In this document: positions 46,611 through 59,407 of the stretch, one piece after another
How the letters are laid out: each line of letters opens with the position of its first letter
Numbering within the stretch: position 1 is the first letter of the stretch
Assembly: GCF_000005505.3 (NCBI RefSeq)
Contig: NC_016132.3
Span: forward strand, 42,670,914-42,734,913
DNA: 64,000 nucleotides
Direction of reading: 5' to 3'
From: Brachypodium distachyon
Taxonomy: Eukaryota > Streptophyta > Magnoliopsida > Poales > Poaceae
Position numbers and translations under genes: made by a program
The notes under the pieces: generated by a model
The model's input: the letters and a program-made list of their open reading frames with translations, nothing else
Databases searched by the model: none
What the model was told of the DNA's origin: nothing

Positions 46611-49600
46611 TGCGTTTCTTTTTCGTGCGGCGAGTAGTCCTCATTTTATTACGCCACTCCTGATTCGAAATATTTATCACTACTAATATCTGTTTCTTCC
46701 ATTGCACCGTGTCCCCCATTTTTCTTCTTCTTTTTATTGAATCATTGCACCATGTCCCTGTTCGTTGCACCGTGGAGCAGAATATATAGGTATATAATAT
46801 TTATACCTGATTTGATGTTGAAATACTCACACGGCTTTCTCTCCGATTGATTGATTGATTGATGCCTTTCGTCATGGTTTGTTCTGTCTGCTAAATAATC
46901 TGTCATGATTCTTCGGTTCCTTTCGCAGAAAAAAGAACAGGGGCTGTGATGATGCTCCAGTCCAGTCCGAGAAAAAACAAAGGATTATGATGATTCTTCG
47001 GTTCGGTGGGAGGGATTGCAGTGCTAGCTCACAAGCCAAACAAATCTATACCCCCACTTTTAGGTTATTTTCTTTAGTAAAAGTATTCTTACTCCTCATG
47101 TTGCTTGATCTAGTAGTAGCAGTAGCACTGACATTTGCCTTTGGTGGAAGCCAAGCTAAAGCGCAACTGAAAGCAGATTTTCGGGGGGGGTGTATTCGTG
47201 GATTGGAGATCACGTCTCCCCCAAATGGGAAAAAGACCCTTCCGGTTTTAGGGATGGCAGTTTTGCCTTATTTGCCGGTTTACTCAAACCTAAATAATTT
47301 TTAGCACCTTCCTGATTCATAGGATTTCAAGAACATATGAATAGAAGGACGTATAAATCGATTTCTGTTGGTTTTAGACTAGGGATTGATCACATGAAAC
47401 ATAGCCTACATAGCAGCCGGACCGGATCAATATCTCTGTAGCAACGGTGTCACGGCAGAAAACAAAAAACAAAAAACAACAGGTTTATTTTGATGGGAGG
47501 TTTTTATTTATCGCAAAAACACGTTGTCCTTAGATTGTTTATTGATTTATATGGAAGTTTGGCATCATGCCCAACACGACTTCTAATTAGAGTCAAACAT
47601 GGCATTGCTCGAAGTACAATTCTTCGTTTTATAGACAAGACTCTAATATGTAATCCTACAATATTACGAGTTTATGACTTGACATCGTGACACGGTCAGG
47701 AGATCATTTTATACTATCGATGATTCCATAACAAACTTGTTGGTAAGTTTGGATTGATTCCTACAATGTCATGTTGAATCCTATAGAAGTTTAAAAGACC
47801 GAAAATGTGTAATAAAATATGCTTGATTGCATCACATGAAAAGTACGAAAACTTACATGAAAAGTTTGCTAGCTATAGTTAAAGATTTTTTTTTTTCACG
47901 AGATTAGTGTCCATTGGAACCGTGTGCAAAGTAGCTAGGAGGAAAAATAATCATATGGTTTCAAATCCTGCAAATCAAGCAAGTTGTGTAGGAAAAGTTT
48001 TTTAAATATAATTCTCTAAAATTTCTATAAAACTTCTTTTAATCAACGAGGCCCTTAACAAAAACAAGCAAGGCTAATTTCTGTGTCTTCTTGAGTAAAT
48101 GACACATGTCAATGGTGAGCACTTCTAAACTCAACTCTTCTTTCCTATTTACTGCCAAGCGCACTGGGATCGTTATACATGTAATATGATTTGGAGATTG
48201 TAATGCTTATTTCATCTAAATAATTTTTATGTTAGTTTGTCTCTTTAAAGTCAGAATATTTGGGGTTTTAAGAGGCAAATTGGAATATGTTGCGTATCAT
48301 ATTTATTTCATGCAAATCCATTTCTTTTGTTTAAAATGGTGTACAAATTCAGTTGAGAAGGCATTGAGGCCCCCTTGTTTTGCGAAAAGGAAACAAATCT
48401 ATTGTAAGTGTTCACCATAAGTACAAATCATCTCAAACATAATAAAAATTACATCGAGATTTCTGAACCACTGGACAACCGGCGCCGCCAGAACGATCTA
48501 ATGGCGTCCTGTCATCGGCTCTCCTCTACCGAAGCCTGCTTGACCTTCTCGACAATAGTGGGGAAGTCCTTGTGCACGTCCCCCTAAGACTAACGTTCCG
48601 AAATCGCAGTCATCGTTTGTCGAACCCTTGAATCGATCTGAAAAAACTGATACTCCCTCCGTCCAACAAAACATGTCTCAAGTTTGTCAAAATTTGGATG
48701 TATGTAGACATGACTTAGTGTATAGATGCATTCAAATTTAGTCAAACTTAAGACATCTTTTATTGGACGGAGGAATACTAGATTTCGCGAACGGGCACGC
48801 ACGTCAAGTAACCTAACCTCGCCACCACGAGGAGATGACAAAATCTATGCTGGCGCTCCGCCGATTCCGTCTTGACTGACAAACTCGAGGGGAATTGGAA
48901 AGACCATCTCGGTAACGAAACGCCGCCTCTGCAAGGACCATACCATCTTTCCACGTGCTTCCTGTCGGTACGAAGCACCATGGGAACGAGGTTGAGGCGA
49001 AGAGACCTTATTCCATACCGCCGCAATCGTTTCACCTAGCCAATCCTGACAAAAGTAGACGAGAAAAACCCCAACTCTCACCGGTAGATTGTGGTTTTCT
49101 TACACACACCAGCGGAACCGGTGACGAGAAGGTTGACGACGGGCTGGCGGCGTAGGGGTAACGTCGATGTAGAACCCTAGAGGCTCTTTCTAGTTTAAGA
49201 AAAAAAACGTATGCACCTTGCATTCTCTTGCTCAGTTGTATTTCTATGGTCAGATTGGATGAAAATTTCAGCAAGTCATTTTAGCTTGCAATCAAGTCTC
49301 GTGACATGGAGGTTAATGCCGAGCTGCCCCAATAAAGAAGGAAGTGAATGCGAATACCCTCAGCTACGGAACAAGGGAGCAAAACAGCGCACAGCCCAGA
49401 AATTCACTGCTCTCCTTTTGACTAAAATCATCATAGATTTTTGTGGTACACGGGCTATGTACTCAACAACCGTAGAAGTAGGAGTACTTCCGTTAATACA
49501 CACACCGTCATTGTGTGCTAGTACTCCTAGTCCTGGTAGCATAGGATAACTTTTACTGCAGTTACTTCCCATTCAACATCTTTTTCTTGCGAGCAAATCA

Positions 49601-50459
49601 CAACTGGAGCTGTTTGGTACTTTGGTCGCTTCTAACATTTTGACCGAGAATGGAGTAATTTGTGTAGACACCGTACAACCTTGAACGTGTGCGGTTGATT
49701 ATACTTGCCTTGACGCCAACAGTCTACTTGGCCACATGAATTTAGCAGGAATTCTGGAAGAGGTTATGATCGCCTATGCGAGTTTTCACTGAATGCATTT
49801 CTAAACGTTCTCACTGAATTTTTAAGTTCAGATTGTACTTACTCCATCAATAATTTTAACTAGCCAATATCTATGTGTAAAATTGGCAAATCTTTCCGAT
49901 CATAGCAAAAGAAAAGATTCCGGACATATCCTACTCGTGTCAAACCGGCGGTGGTGGGCAAAATATTTCTGGCAAGTGGACTGTCAAGCATAATCTTTAC
50001 TTTTTACAGAAAAAATCGGCCAGCAACAAGCCAGGTCAAAAAAGCTGATTTGACAGGGTACTTCCTCGGTAACTCCACCACCCCCTCTCCCCACCTAGCT
50101 GCCGTGTGAAACTGAAAGTTAATTCCCTCCAGCTAAAATCAAAAAAATTACAGGCCACACACCACAAGAGTCTACTAGTACAAAGTAAATTATTAAACAG
50201 TATCCTCTTTCTCTCGTCTCCTTGCTTTTTCTATCCATGGTCTCTGTCTCTCTCCTCGTTTGCTGACTAGCAACATGACAAGCAAGTCTCCACATCAAGG
50301 ACACGGCATGACATCATAGTCTTAACACCCTTCCAAACTTTGCATTGCCTTTTACCCACCTAAGTTAATTATCAGCCAAAAAGACAAATCACACCGGGTT
50401 TGCCTGCCACTTGCCCCCACACGTTATTATTCTCTCTCTACCTGAATATATTATTTTTG
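46611..50459. other. intergenic DNA upstream of the FLZ gene
   Basis: AT-rich, with a GATT microsatellite near 46,846-46,862 and one MITE at 48,651. No coding region, RNA gene or LTR was recognised. The last kilobase should include distal promoter of the FLZ gene. Confidence 0.4.
48651..48777. mobile_element. Stowaway-type MITE
   Basis: Inverted ends CTCCCTCCGTCCAACAAAAC and TTTTATTGGACGGAGGAA between TA dinucleotides. The inner arms GTCTCAAGTTTG and AACTTAAGACATC partly pair. Confidence 0.8.
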
Positions 50460-51611
50460 CTTAAAGAATTGTGTTCTTCGGAGTTGAGTACAGAGGACAG
50501 AGAGGCTAAAAAGAGAAAGTAGAGAGGGAGAGAGAAAGCGAAAGCGGGTGGGACCAAAGGGGTGGAGTATCCAACTACTGAAACCAAAAGTTCTTGCATA
50601 AACCTCTTTCTTTCTCTCCCCCCTCTCCTTCCTTCCTCTTCCCCCCTCTCCCATCCGCCCTATTTCTTCTTTATCTTTCTGTCACTCTGCAGCCTCCCTC
50701 CCACCCCCCTCCTCCCTCCTCTTCTTCGCCCCGCCCACCCGCCGGTGCTGCGCGCTGCAGGCTGAGGAGACCGAGGTGGGTAGTCCGTTCCTTGATCCTT
50801 CGTGGGTTTTCTTTATGTATTGGGGGATTTATTGGACCCGCATTCCGTGCGGGGGGAGTAGATTGGAACGCGTTCGTCAGGATTTTTTAATCTGTGTCCG
50901 TCCTTGATTTTGGTTACCCTCTCGTGGGTTTTCCGATCGTTTCCTGTGACGGCGTTTGAATTTTTTTTCGTGCTATTTTTTTGGCTTTTAAAAAGATTTT
51001 TTGGGGGTTTAATCTCCGCCTCGGATTTGTGCTCTCGATATTTTCTGAAAATAAAAGGCACTTCTAGCAAGTCATTTTTCAGCGATTACTGATCCTGTGC
51101 TCTCATGTTGTTCGTGGCCTTTTCAGAAGATTTTCGCGTTCTGGATGAGAGAGCTGCTGCGAGGGACAATCTCGTGAGGCAAGTACAGTTTTGAAGCAAA
51201 GGTGAGAATCAGATGATGATTGATTAATCACGGATGTCTTTTATCTTTTTGTTTTGTCCGGGCTCTCCGTATGACTCTGCTTTTCTTATGCTTTAATCAA
51301 TAGTATATATGTATGCTTCCAAGTGAAGGAATCTATAGAAGACACATAGTGTCCTATACTCCAATGGTAGCCCTTTTTGTTTGGCTCTTGATTGTATTGT
51401 GCAAGCTGCAATTTCTTGTGGGATCATTTTACGTAAAAGACACCCATCTGATTCTTCTGTTTTTTTTTGGCACCATGTAGTTTTTTTGAAACTGAAACTA
51501 GTAGAAATCAATTTCTTCTAAATTTGCTGTAGTGTTAGAGAAGAAATTATAATATCAAGTTATTGACACCCAAAAAGAAATTGCAGCGGGAAGAGAACTA
51601 GAGGCGATCAA
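50460..51611 (+). promoter_or_regulatory. 5' leader of the FLZ gene with two introns
   Basis: A pyrimidine-rich leader (about 50,600-50,740) leads to a donor GAG|GTGGGT at 50,773-50,781. An acceptor TTTCAG|AAG near 51,126, a donor AAAG|GTGAGA near 51,202 and an acceptor TTGCAG|CGGG near 51,586 would give two leader introns before the ATG at 51,612. Leader introns are common in FLZ and other stress-responsive plant genes and often raise expression; the junctions are inferred from splice motifs only. Confidence 0.5.
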
Positions 51612-52535
51612 ATGGCAGCTGAGTCCTCGGTTCCACAAACTTCCTCTGAATCGGTTGCTCAGAAGATGGGATTCTTCAGAGTCCCTGACCTTCTAGTCAA
51701 ACTGAGCACCAAATGTCTGATTGAATTGGATGCGGTTCGCAGTCCCACATCGCCCCTAGACCTTCTGTTCACAGGCCTTGGCACTAAATCACCCAGGTCA
51801 TCTTTCCTTGATGCCAGCCAGAACCAAAAGATCTTGCTTGGGGACAGGGTTGGGCTTGGACTGGTGGATTCTCTCAGTGATGAGAACCCCACACCTTTGG
51901 GCAGCAGGAAGGTTCTTCTTGGATCTGAGATGAGGATAACTGACAACTTAACTCGCAAGAACAGCTCCAGTGCTCTTATTCAAGCTGGAGGGGTTGAACA
52001 AAAGGATGAGAACATGAGTGATGGACTGAACGGTAGTATCATGTCCCTTGATGACATTGTCAATTCAGAGGATTACACCTGTGTTGTTTCACATGGTCCT
52101 AACCCTAGAACTACACACATTTTCGGAGATCATGTTTTTGAGTTTCAAGGCGAGCAGCTGATGCCTGATGAGAGTGGGTGTGAGGAGAGTTTGGCCCCTC
52201 ATCTGAATGGGGGTATGATGAGCTTCTGTTGTTTTTGCTGTGAGAAGCTCAAAGAAGATAAAGACATCTACATGTACCAGTAAGTAATCAAGTGGAGTAG
52301 ATCTTTAGATGCACTACTTAGTGGTTGTTTTGTCAGTTCAATAGATTTGCATTTATTTGATTGTTGCTTAATTAATCATATCCTGTGTTTCAATTGTAGG
52401 GGTGACAAAACCTTCTGCAGCATGGAGTGCAGGGAGAATTTCATGCAAGATGAGATGGAAGAAGGCGAGCCTGTGATTGATGATCCTAGCGGCCCATCCA
52501 TTGATGACGGTCGTATCTTCCAACTGATCCAGTGA
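51612..52535 (+). CDS. FCS-like zinc finger (FLZ/DUF581) protein, 267 residues
   Basis: Two exons, 51612-52279 and 52400-52535, join within the Gln codon before GDKTF. The FLZ domain covers about residues 205-237. Cys206 and Cys209 form the first pair, DIYMYQGDKTFCSMECR follows, and Cys229 and Cys233 form the second pair. These are the family's four zinc ligands, and the intron inside the FLZ domain is typical of the family. The N-terminal part has conserved-looking pieces FFRVPDLLVKLSTKC, DAVRSPTSPLDL and KILLGDRVGLGLVDSL. FLZ proteins are plant-specific adaptors that bind the SnRK1 energy-sensing kinase through the FLZ domain. The next gene, bL25, converges on it. Confidence 0.93.
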
Positions 52536-53678
52536 ACCAGCATCAGTAAACAACTTGATATGGTCGTATCTGAAGCGCTGTCTGAAGTTAATAAGTAGCA
52601 GCCATGGATGTGATCATGTGAATCAAGTTTTTGCCTGAAGATTTTGTCCGCTGAGGCGCTGATGAATTTACCCCCCGCTTATTGATTCCTTTATTTTCCT
52701 TACCTGGATCCTCAAATTTTTGGAGGAGCCTGAAAGATGACTGTATTTCCGGTCATACTATTATTTTGATCGGAAAGGGTGTGTGCGTGTGTTCGGAAAT
52801 GTGTTTCTTTGGACCTCATTTTCAACTGGATGTCATGTGTTGACACCCTTGAGTGCTATATCATGTACCTGAACTTATGCTTCTACATGTATTTTCACAA
52901 AGCATGTGCTGCACAATAATATTCTAATATTCTAAGTATACTATCTTGTTCGCCTTTCTTTTTGCCGTGAGTCTTGATTTGATGACTTGAGCGATAATAT
53001 GGCATGAACTGAGCACCCTTCGCGGCTGTTCGATTGTTAGCTTCATGACTGGTACGTTGTTACCAGTATTTTCTGGTTACTGCATACTAACCAGTTACTG
53101 TGAATATGGTTCGTTTCTTTGACTTGGTTCGTTGCTTTCGTTAGCTCAGGAAGACCTGTCATTGCAGGTCGGAGAAGTCAGGCTTGAGGTTGCTTTCAGA
53201 TTTTAAAGCAGCTTCGTCTCTTTTGAGAGTAGATAGTTTGGCGGATTCGGATGTGAAAGTTACCTTGATGTGGCAGTGCGAGCTCTTCATCCACAATACC
53301 TAGTGTCAGGTGTGTTGAGTTCACAGTAGAGCCATCATTCAGTTACATTATCGCAGGTATTCCAGCATGATATAGAAGCATTAAATCTATGGGGTTAGGT
53401 GATCGCGTAGGTAAAGTTACTTGACTAGTGTAACGCCACATGAGGATGGTAGCAAGCAAAACCATCTGCCTCGCAGAACCATGTTTGAACATTTCTGTAG
53501 CAATTACATCAGTAGCATGGCATCTGGCTTCTCAAAACATACACCCCTCAGGTAAAAACAGTGATCCCTGGCTACAATTTAGCCTAGTATTCGTTCTAGG
53601 TAATCAGGAACCGAAATGTGCAAGCATGGATAGCAAGAAAAAACTTATTCTGTTGAACAGTTAATACAATGAAGTGAA
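52536..53678. other. convergent 3' regions of FLZ and bL25 genes
   Basis: No gene is seen. The first 400 bases after the FLZ stop look like its 3' untranslated region; the remainder lies between two convergent transcripts. Confidence 0.5.
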
Positions 53679-56600
53679 TTATTTTGATTTCTCTTTCTCT
53701 TTCTTCTGGTCAGGTGCTCTTGACCCTATAATGCTACAGATGGGTTGGTCTGGAGACTGAAGCAACTTCAGGGCTGGGTGGACTATCAGATCACGCATCA
53801 ACAGTTTCTGCCCGACATCCAGCTCGCTTAGGTCCACTTCGATATATGGTGGTACTATGTCGGCAGGGCAGAGGAACTTGACTGTTCGTTTTATGGTGTT
53901 GAAGTAAGCTCCTGCATGGTTGTGAATATAGTCACATTAGCCTGGATTTATTATGAACAGAAGAAACACAATACAACAGGAACGCAGATGGATAAGGACT
54001 AACACAGGACTCCTAGCTAATGTTGTACATAATATAATGAAGGCAATGCTTGAACATTGGCCAGGGTTTTCATAATGAAAAGTTCAGTGCACACTTAATT
54101 AGTAATCTATTCACCTGTATGAAAATGATAAAGACGGCAGATGTAACAAGCCATTAGATGACACTGAATTGATTAGTACTCCCTCCGATCCTAAATTCTT
54201 GTCTCAAATTTGCCCAAATATGGATGTATCTACTCTTAAAAGGCGTCTAGATACATGTAATATTTCGACAACAATTTAGGATCGGAGGGAGTATTGTTCA
54301 AGAGAAATGACGTCTTCTTCTGCTAGCATAGTTCAGGAGATATCATTTAAAGTAACCTAAACATTATTTTTTATATAATACTGTTCCATGTAAGATGGAC
54401 ATGATGAAGATCGTTATAAAAAAGAATGATGAAGAAATTTTGTCTGCCTAAGATCTAAGGTCTGGTCCCAACTTTGATGTGCAAAAACCTTGAGAACATT
54501 TCATTTCAGCATCCAGTTTTAGTTTTATGTAAGATAGTTGCTTCATTGAATACATGCTACATACCTTTCCTGAGGCCAGGTGAGGCATCCTCTCCAATGA
54601 ACATCAAAGGAACATCTATTTTGAGCAGCGCCGAAGGAGGGGCTCTCATGAATGTCACGTTCAGAGGTTCATCAGTGCCCGCATGCAAGTGCACCTTAAA
54701 GGTATGGACATTCAAAAAGATCACTCAATATCTCTTTCAACTTCTTTTGACCAGAATAAGTCAGTTAATTCTCAGTACGACATTACAAATTACACTGACT
54801 CCACAAATCCATAATTGCACCAGTAATTCTAACATGTGGCTACAAAAGGACATTTGGGGTTGCAACTGATATTGTAAGGCAGATGGAAGTAGTGTCTGGT
54901 TGATCTTTTGCAGTGAGCTAGAAAATCCATGGTGTATTATTCATTATTGAAAAATCAACTCCACAGTAAGCAGAACAGTATTTGCTGCTGCTAACATTGG
55001 CGACAGCAGCTCTCACAATGTTTCAAAAACTACACATCACCATCCATTACTAATAGGGAAAAAAATTATGTTTCCCAGACAAAAAAAGAGAGACCAAAAC
55101 CCCACTTTATTTACTGGTAAATTATACTGAAGAAAGTAGAATAAGTGAAGTATGTCACACCATCTAGCCTGGGACAGAGGAGACAAACATGCCTAAAGAG
55201 CATGATTGATAGTGCATATATGCTTTCACCATTTCTGCATATTTGGTTTGGTCATACTCAATTGAGCCAAATCAAAGGATGCAAATGTGGAGACTAACCA
55301 AGTTTTGAGAAAATGCAGAAACCCGAGTTACAAGAGCATGGACATTTCTGCAAGCCATTTGATTCTCCTACCTCACTAGGGTAGCTTTATCTGTGATCCA
55401 CGTTCTAAAAGATCGCACGCAGTTCAACATGTTAATTGTGTTAGTGTGGTATATGAGAGTAATGAGTATATTTCATCCCTGCTCAGGACACAGGAATTTA
55501 GCAAGAAACAGTTCAATTCCTGTAGGAATCAAGGTGATATCCTGAGTCTCAAATGGGCCTTCATGTTTTGCTGTGTCATCTACTCTCTAACAATGAGCAC
55601 ACAGGCAAAACAAATCTTAAGAATGCACAACATGATCACCCACTTAGCATCACACTAACAAAGATAACCCAGCCCTAGAAGTTTAAAATGCAATAAGTGC
55701 ATTAAAACCCTTCATCTAGTATCATGCTAATGAAGAAAAGTTGGCAACCAAAGAAAATGGATGCTAAGGATCACGAACGAACAATTCAAGGATGAGTTGT
55801 ACTTGCTTGCACCATGCAAATGGATCCTTCCCAGTACATAAGAAAATACAACTACTCCATCAAGAGTCTCCCAATAAACATGGGTGTTCCTATCCACCCT
55901 CAAAAGAGAAATTGACCAGTACTGCAAACTGATGAAGGCAGACATTTCATGTTGCAACATCTGAAAGTTCAGATAGTGCCCATTTTCTGATAAAAATATA
56001 TTACAAGACCCAAGGAGTTGTAAGTGTAAAAAAATGGTGCATTTACTGCAGTGGTCGTGCATTAGAAATTTAGAATATCAAGCTCATTGCCCTTCAATCC
56101 TCCACCTAGTTCACATACTAGGTCAAAATCCTACTTGCTATTAAGAAAATTAGCCAAGAAAAAAAAACACTAACCAAGGAAAAACATTTTATTCTGCTGA
56201 ATTAAGGTAAGAAATACTTAGCTTAAGTACCCCTGAACAGACTACATTTACAGATCAAGTTAGCTAATTAGACCACTAGGCAATTCCAGCTTTTCAATTG
56301 AACGCACCCTTGCATTTTATTTCCTCACCAATGATTAACTTCCCATACAAATTTCAAATTTCCACCTAGAACTGGCACAAGTGTAACTTTGGAGCGACAC
56401 TACAATCCGAAATGCTAATCCCAGCTAAGTAAATCTCCAAGACTCGGGATCACACACAGTACAATCAGGAAATACTAGAGTATTGCAGACAATGTCTAGC
56501 CTTGATACAAAAAAATTGAGAGAACCCACCTTGCGCGGCAGAACGCGGACGCTCTCGATAAGGTCCCCCTCCCCGGCGTGCTCGGAAAAGACCTCGAGGC

Positions 56601-56976
56601 GGAAGAGGCGGGAGAGGAAGAAGGACCGTCCGAGGTGGTCGACGAGCTTGCGGATCTGCTTGGACGGCACCGAGATAAGGCGCTTGTTGCCGCCCTCCTG
56701 ACCATTCTCCTGCTCGAAGACGATGGCCGGCACCCGCCCGGCCTTGCGTTCCTTTGCCGCTAAATGCCGCCCGGAGGAGGCCCTCGGCACCGCGAAGATC
56801 ACCTCGTCGTGCTTCGGGTCCGGCCGAGGGTGACCCGGGAGGTACTCGAACGGCGGCGACAGGAGCTCGTCGATCCTGTGGTCCGGGGCGGAGACCACTG
56901 CGGCTGCGGCGGCGTTGGATAGGTGGCGGCGGAGGAGCGGGGAGGCGAGGGTCTGGAGGGGTCGCCGGAGAAGCAT
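53679..56976 (-). CDS. organellar ribosomal protein bL25-like, 269 residues
   Basis: Three exons on the minus strand, 56976-56530, 54694-54565 and 53911-53679, give 810 nt with consistent phases (0, then 1). The N-terminus (MLLRRPLQTLASPLLRRHLS) is Arg/Leu/Ala-rich and lacks acids, like a mitochondrial presequence. The core has VIFAVPRASSGRHLAAKERK and GRVPAIVFEQENG, the N-terminal 5S-rRNA-binding fold of L25/TL5. Exon 3 holds the C-terminal beta domain with VKFLCPADIVPPYIEVDLSE, matching CTC/TL5-type L25. The protein binds 5S rRNA in the large subunit. Mitochondrial rather than plastid targeting is inferred from the leader only. Intron 2 carries a MITE. Confidence 0.88.
54177..54293. mobile_element. 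Stowaway-type MITE in bL25 intron 2
   Basis: Inverted ends CTCCCTCCGATCCTAAATTC and AATTTAGGATCGGAGGGAG with TA flanks; the core is the reverse complement of the ATTACATGTATCTAGACGC family. Confidence 0.9.
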
Positions 56977-58789
56977 GGCGGCCGCCGGTTGGTCGTCGCG
57001 GGGTGTAGGGTTTTTGGCAGGTGGGAAGAAGAACGCGGTGGTGGCCGAGTTGGGTTGGGGCCTTGGGGGAGAGCGGAGTTGGGAAGAGAAGGAGGCGCGT
57101 GTGAAGGGCTTTGTGGGCTACAGATGTTTTTCTGATCTTTTTAGGGATGTGGGCTACAGATGTTGGGCCTGAACTCAGAGGCCCGTAGGGGCCTTCTAAA
57201 CGTTTTTCTAACACCAGCTGCGCTAGGTTGATGAATCTGACCCGATCAAGATCTGAAGATCATCCACACTCTCTCTCCTCCCTCATGATATTGTTGGAAC
57301 ATCCGATGGTCAAGCACGTCAACTAATTGATGTCTAACTAAAAATCAAAAAATCAGTCAATTTCTCAGTAGCAAAACCGAAAGAAAAAATCTGGGTTCTC
57401 CGGTATGAATTTTGCGCTGGAATGACTATACATATGTGTATGTCGACTGTTTTGGTATCGTGAAGATGATTAGGATATTTGGGAGTTCGAAAAGAAAACG
57501 AGTTGTTTTGTGGAACAAACTACAAAATTCTATGTGAATTGTTTTGTGAAACGGAGGGAGTACACTCTTACTGAGCCCGAAAACTTTACAATAACTCTCA
57601 ATTGTTTTTTTATTGACCCAACAACTCATATGCTCTCGTAAGCTTTGGTCTACCCCCTCTTTAGAAACAGCTAACAGATAAAGATAAATAAACATGTTTA
57701 ACAAGGTAACCGAAAAAATGCCTGAAAAACAACACACGAGCTGACATTGTTCGATTTCGATGCAGCCTTCGCTTTAGTCTTCAAATTGGCATTGTTCTGA
57801 ACCTTCTACTCCTTGGTATGGCGGACATCCCATGATAAAATGAACAAAGTGAAATGTTGCACGTCACACCACTAGTTCAAACAAAAGAAATACCATAAAA
57901 AATCAGAATTAAAAAGAAAACACTGAATGTATGGTCAATCTATTGGCGATTCATGCACAAAGTCCACCGCTCGACAACAGCACAATAGCAAAGACAGTGT
58001 TCAACAATCACACACAAAATCTGAGCTACACAACATGATCGCCGTCTTGCACATCTACTTCCATTCCGACGAGTCCTCCCACCACCAGTCCCTCTCGATG
58101 ACCCTCTTGTTGCAAAACCATTTTTAGAGACCCCATTTGCCGCCAATCCATCTCCGCGGCCATCTGAACCAAAATAGTTTTCAGAGAAATAAGATGGAGC
58201 AACAAATTAATGTTTAGTCCTCCTTCATTTCTCACACAATTAATTTTTCATTCATTCAATTCTCCTCCTCTTCTTATTTTCACTTTGTCTCGCCAATAGG
58301 ATGACAACATGAAAATTATTTGTCTAAAAAAATCATTAATTATACAATAATTAATCATTCTTTTGGAATCAAAATTTACAGATATTTTGAGAAAACTTGT
58401 CTATACTCCATGTGCAGATAAAGAGAAACATATGGCTACATTTCCCGACAAATATCAGTAGAAAGCTGTGCGCATGGAGGTGGGTCGATCCAGAGCGTGG
58501 TTAGTGTCACAAGGCAGGCATATCAATTATTCCTTGCGCGCGCTGGGTTACGTACTTGCATACATGGCATGGCATGAAGTGATCGATTGATGAAACCGAA
58601 CACGCACGTCTTCTTCCATATTCTCTCTTCTCCATTTCCCTCCAAGTACCCTTGCCTAGCTTCATCAGAAAACAAAAGCACCCATGATCATCGACCAAGA
58701 CGCAGACAAATGCCCATGCATTACGAAAGCCATCAATCCTACAACCATTTAGCCGAGGAGCTTACGCGCGCACAGACAGGCAGAGAGAA
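56977..58789. other. divergent promoter region between bL25 and the NHL gene
   Basis: The bL25 leader occupies roughly the first 150-200 bases. At 57,551-57,562 a lone ACGGAGGGAGTA looks like one end of a Stowaway MITE whose partner end is not recognisable. The rest is AT-rich and without genes; the last few hundred bases should hold the NHL promoter. Confidence 0.5.
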
Positions 58790-59407
58790 ATGCAACGGCA
58801 GAGCGGCGCGGCAGGGACGAGCAGCAGCCGGGCGCGGCGGGTGGCGCACCGCACGAGGGACAGCTGCGCGGCCGTGTTCGCCAACACGCTCTGCTCCGTC
58901 ATCCTCGGCGTCCTCCTCGTGGCCGGCGTTGCCCTCTTCGTGGTCTGGCTGAGCCTCCGCCCGCACCGGCCCCGCTTCAGCCTGGCGTCCTTCTCCATCA
59001 CGGGGGGGCAGGTCGCGTTCAACGTCTCGGACCGCAACCCGAACCGGCACATCGGCGTCTACTACGACGCCACGCGGGCCGAGGTCCGCTTCTACGACAC
59101 GCTCGTGGCGGCCGGGCCGGCATTCGCGGATGGCTGGTACCAGCCCAACATGAGCACGGTGTCCATCACGGGCCTCCTGGACGTGGTCGGGCCCGGGACG
59201 CGCGACCCTTCGTGGCCGTCCTTCAACGCGGCGCTGCACGCCGGCCGCCTCCCGCTGCGCCTGCAGCTCAGCACGGCCATCCGGTTCCGGGTCAACGTCT
59301 TCCACTCCGGCCGGCAGAGGATGCACGTCAACTGCGAGCTCGTCGTCGGCGCCGACGGGAATCTGCTGCCTGAGTCTGTCGGGGTACCATGCGACAGATA
59401 CTTCTGA
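58790..59407 (+). CDS. NDR1/HIN1-like (NHL, LEA_2-domain) membrane protein, 205 residues
   Basis: A single exon with very GC-rich codon use, typical of intronless grass genes. A basic cytosolic tail (residues 1-25) precedes one membrane anchor at about 29-55 (VILGVLLVAGVALFVVWLSL). A LEA_2/NHL domain follows, with the hallmark NPNRHIGVYYD near residues 83-93 and a C-terminal CDRYF. An in-frame upstream ATG at 58,739 lies in another frame and was not used. NHL proteins sit in the plasma membrane or plasmodesmata; some act in defence or sugar export. The exact subclass cannot be told here. Confidence 0.9.
   Translation: MQRQSGAAGTSSSRARRVAHRTRDSCAAVFANTLCSVILGVLLVAGVALFVVWLSLRPHRPRFSLASFSITGGQVAFNVSDRNPNRHIGVYYDATRAEVRFYDTLVAAGPAFADGWYQPNMSTVSITGLLDVVGPGTRDPSWPSFNAALHAGRLPLRLQLSTAIRFRVNVFHSGRQRMHVNCELVVGADGNLLPESVGVPCDRYF

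Noticed and set aside
56465..57214. Minus-strand 249-codon frame overlapping bL25 exon 1
   Set aside because: A different frame of the same GC-rich exon and leader; it has no domain, while the other frame gives the L25 fold and correct splice phases.
58739..59326. Minus-strand 195-codon frame over the NHL gene
   Set aside because: Antisense shadow of a very GC-rich exon; composition only.
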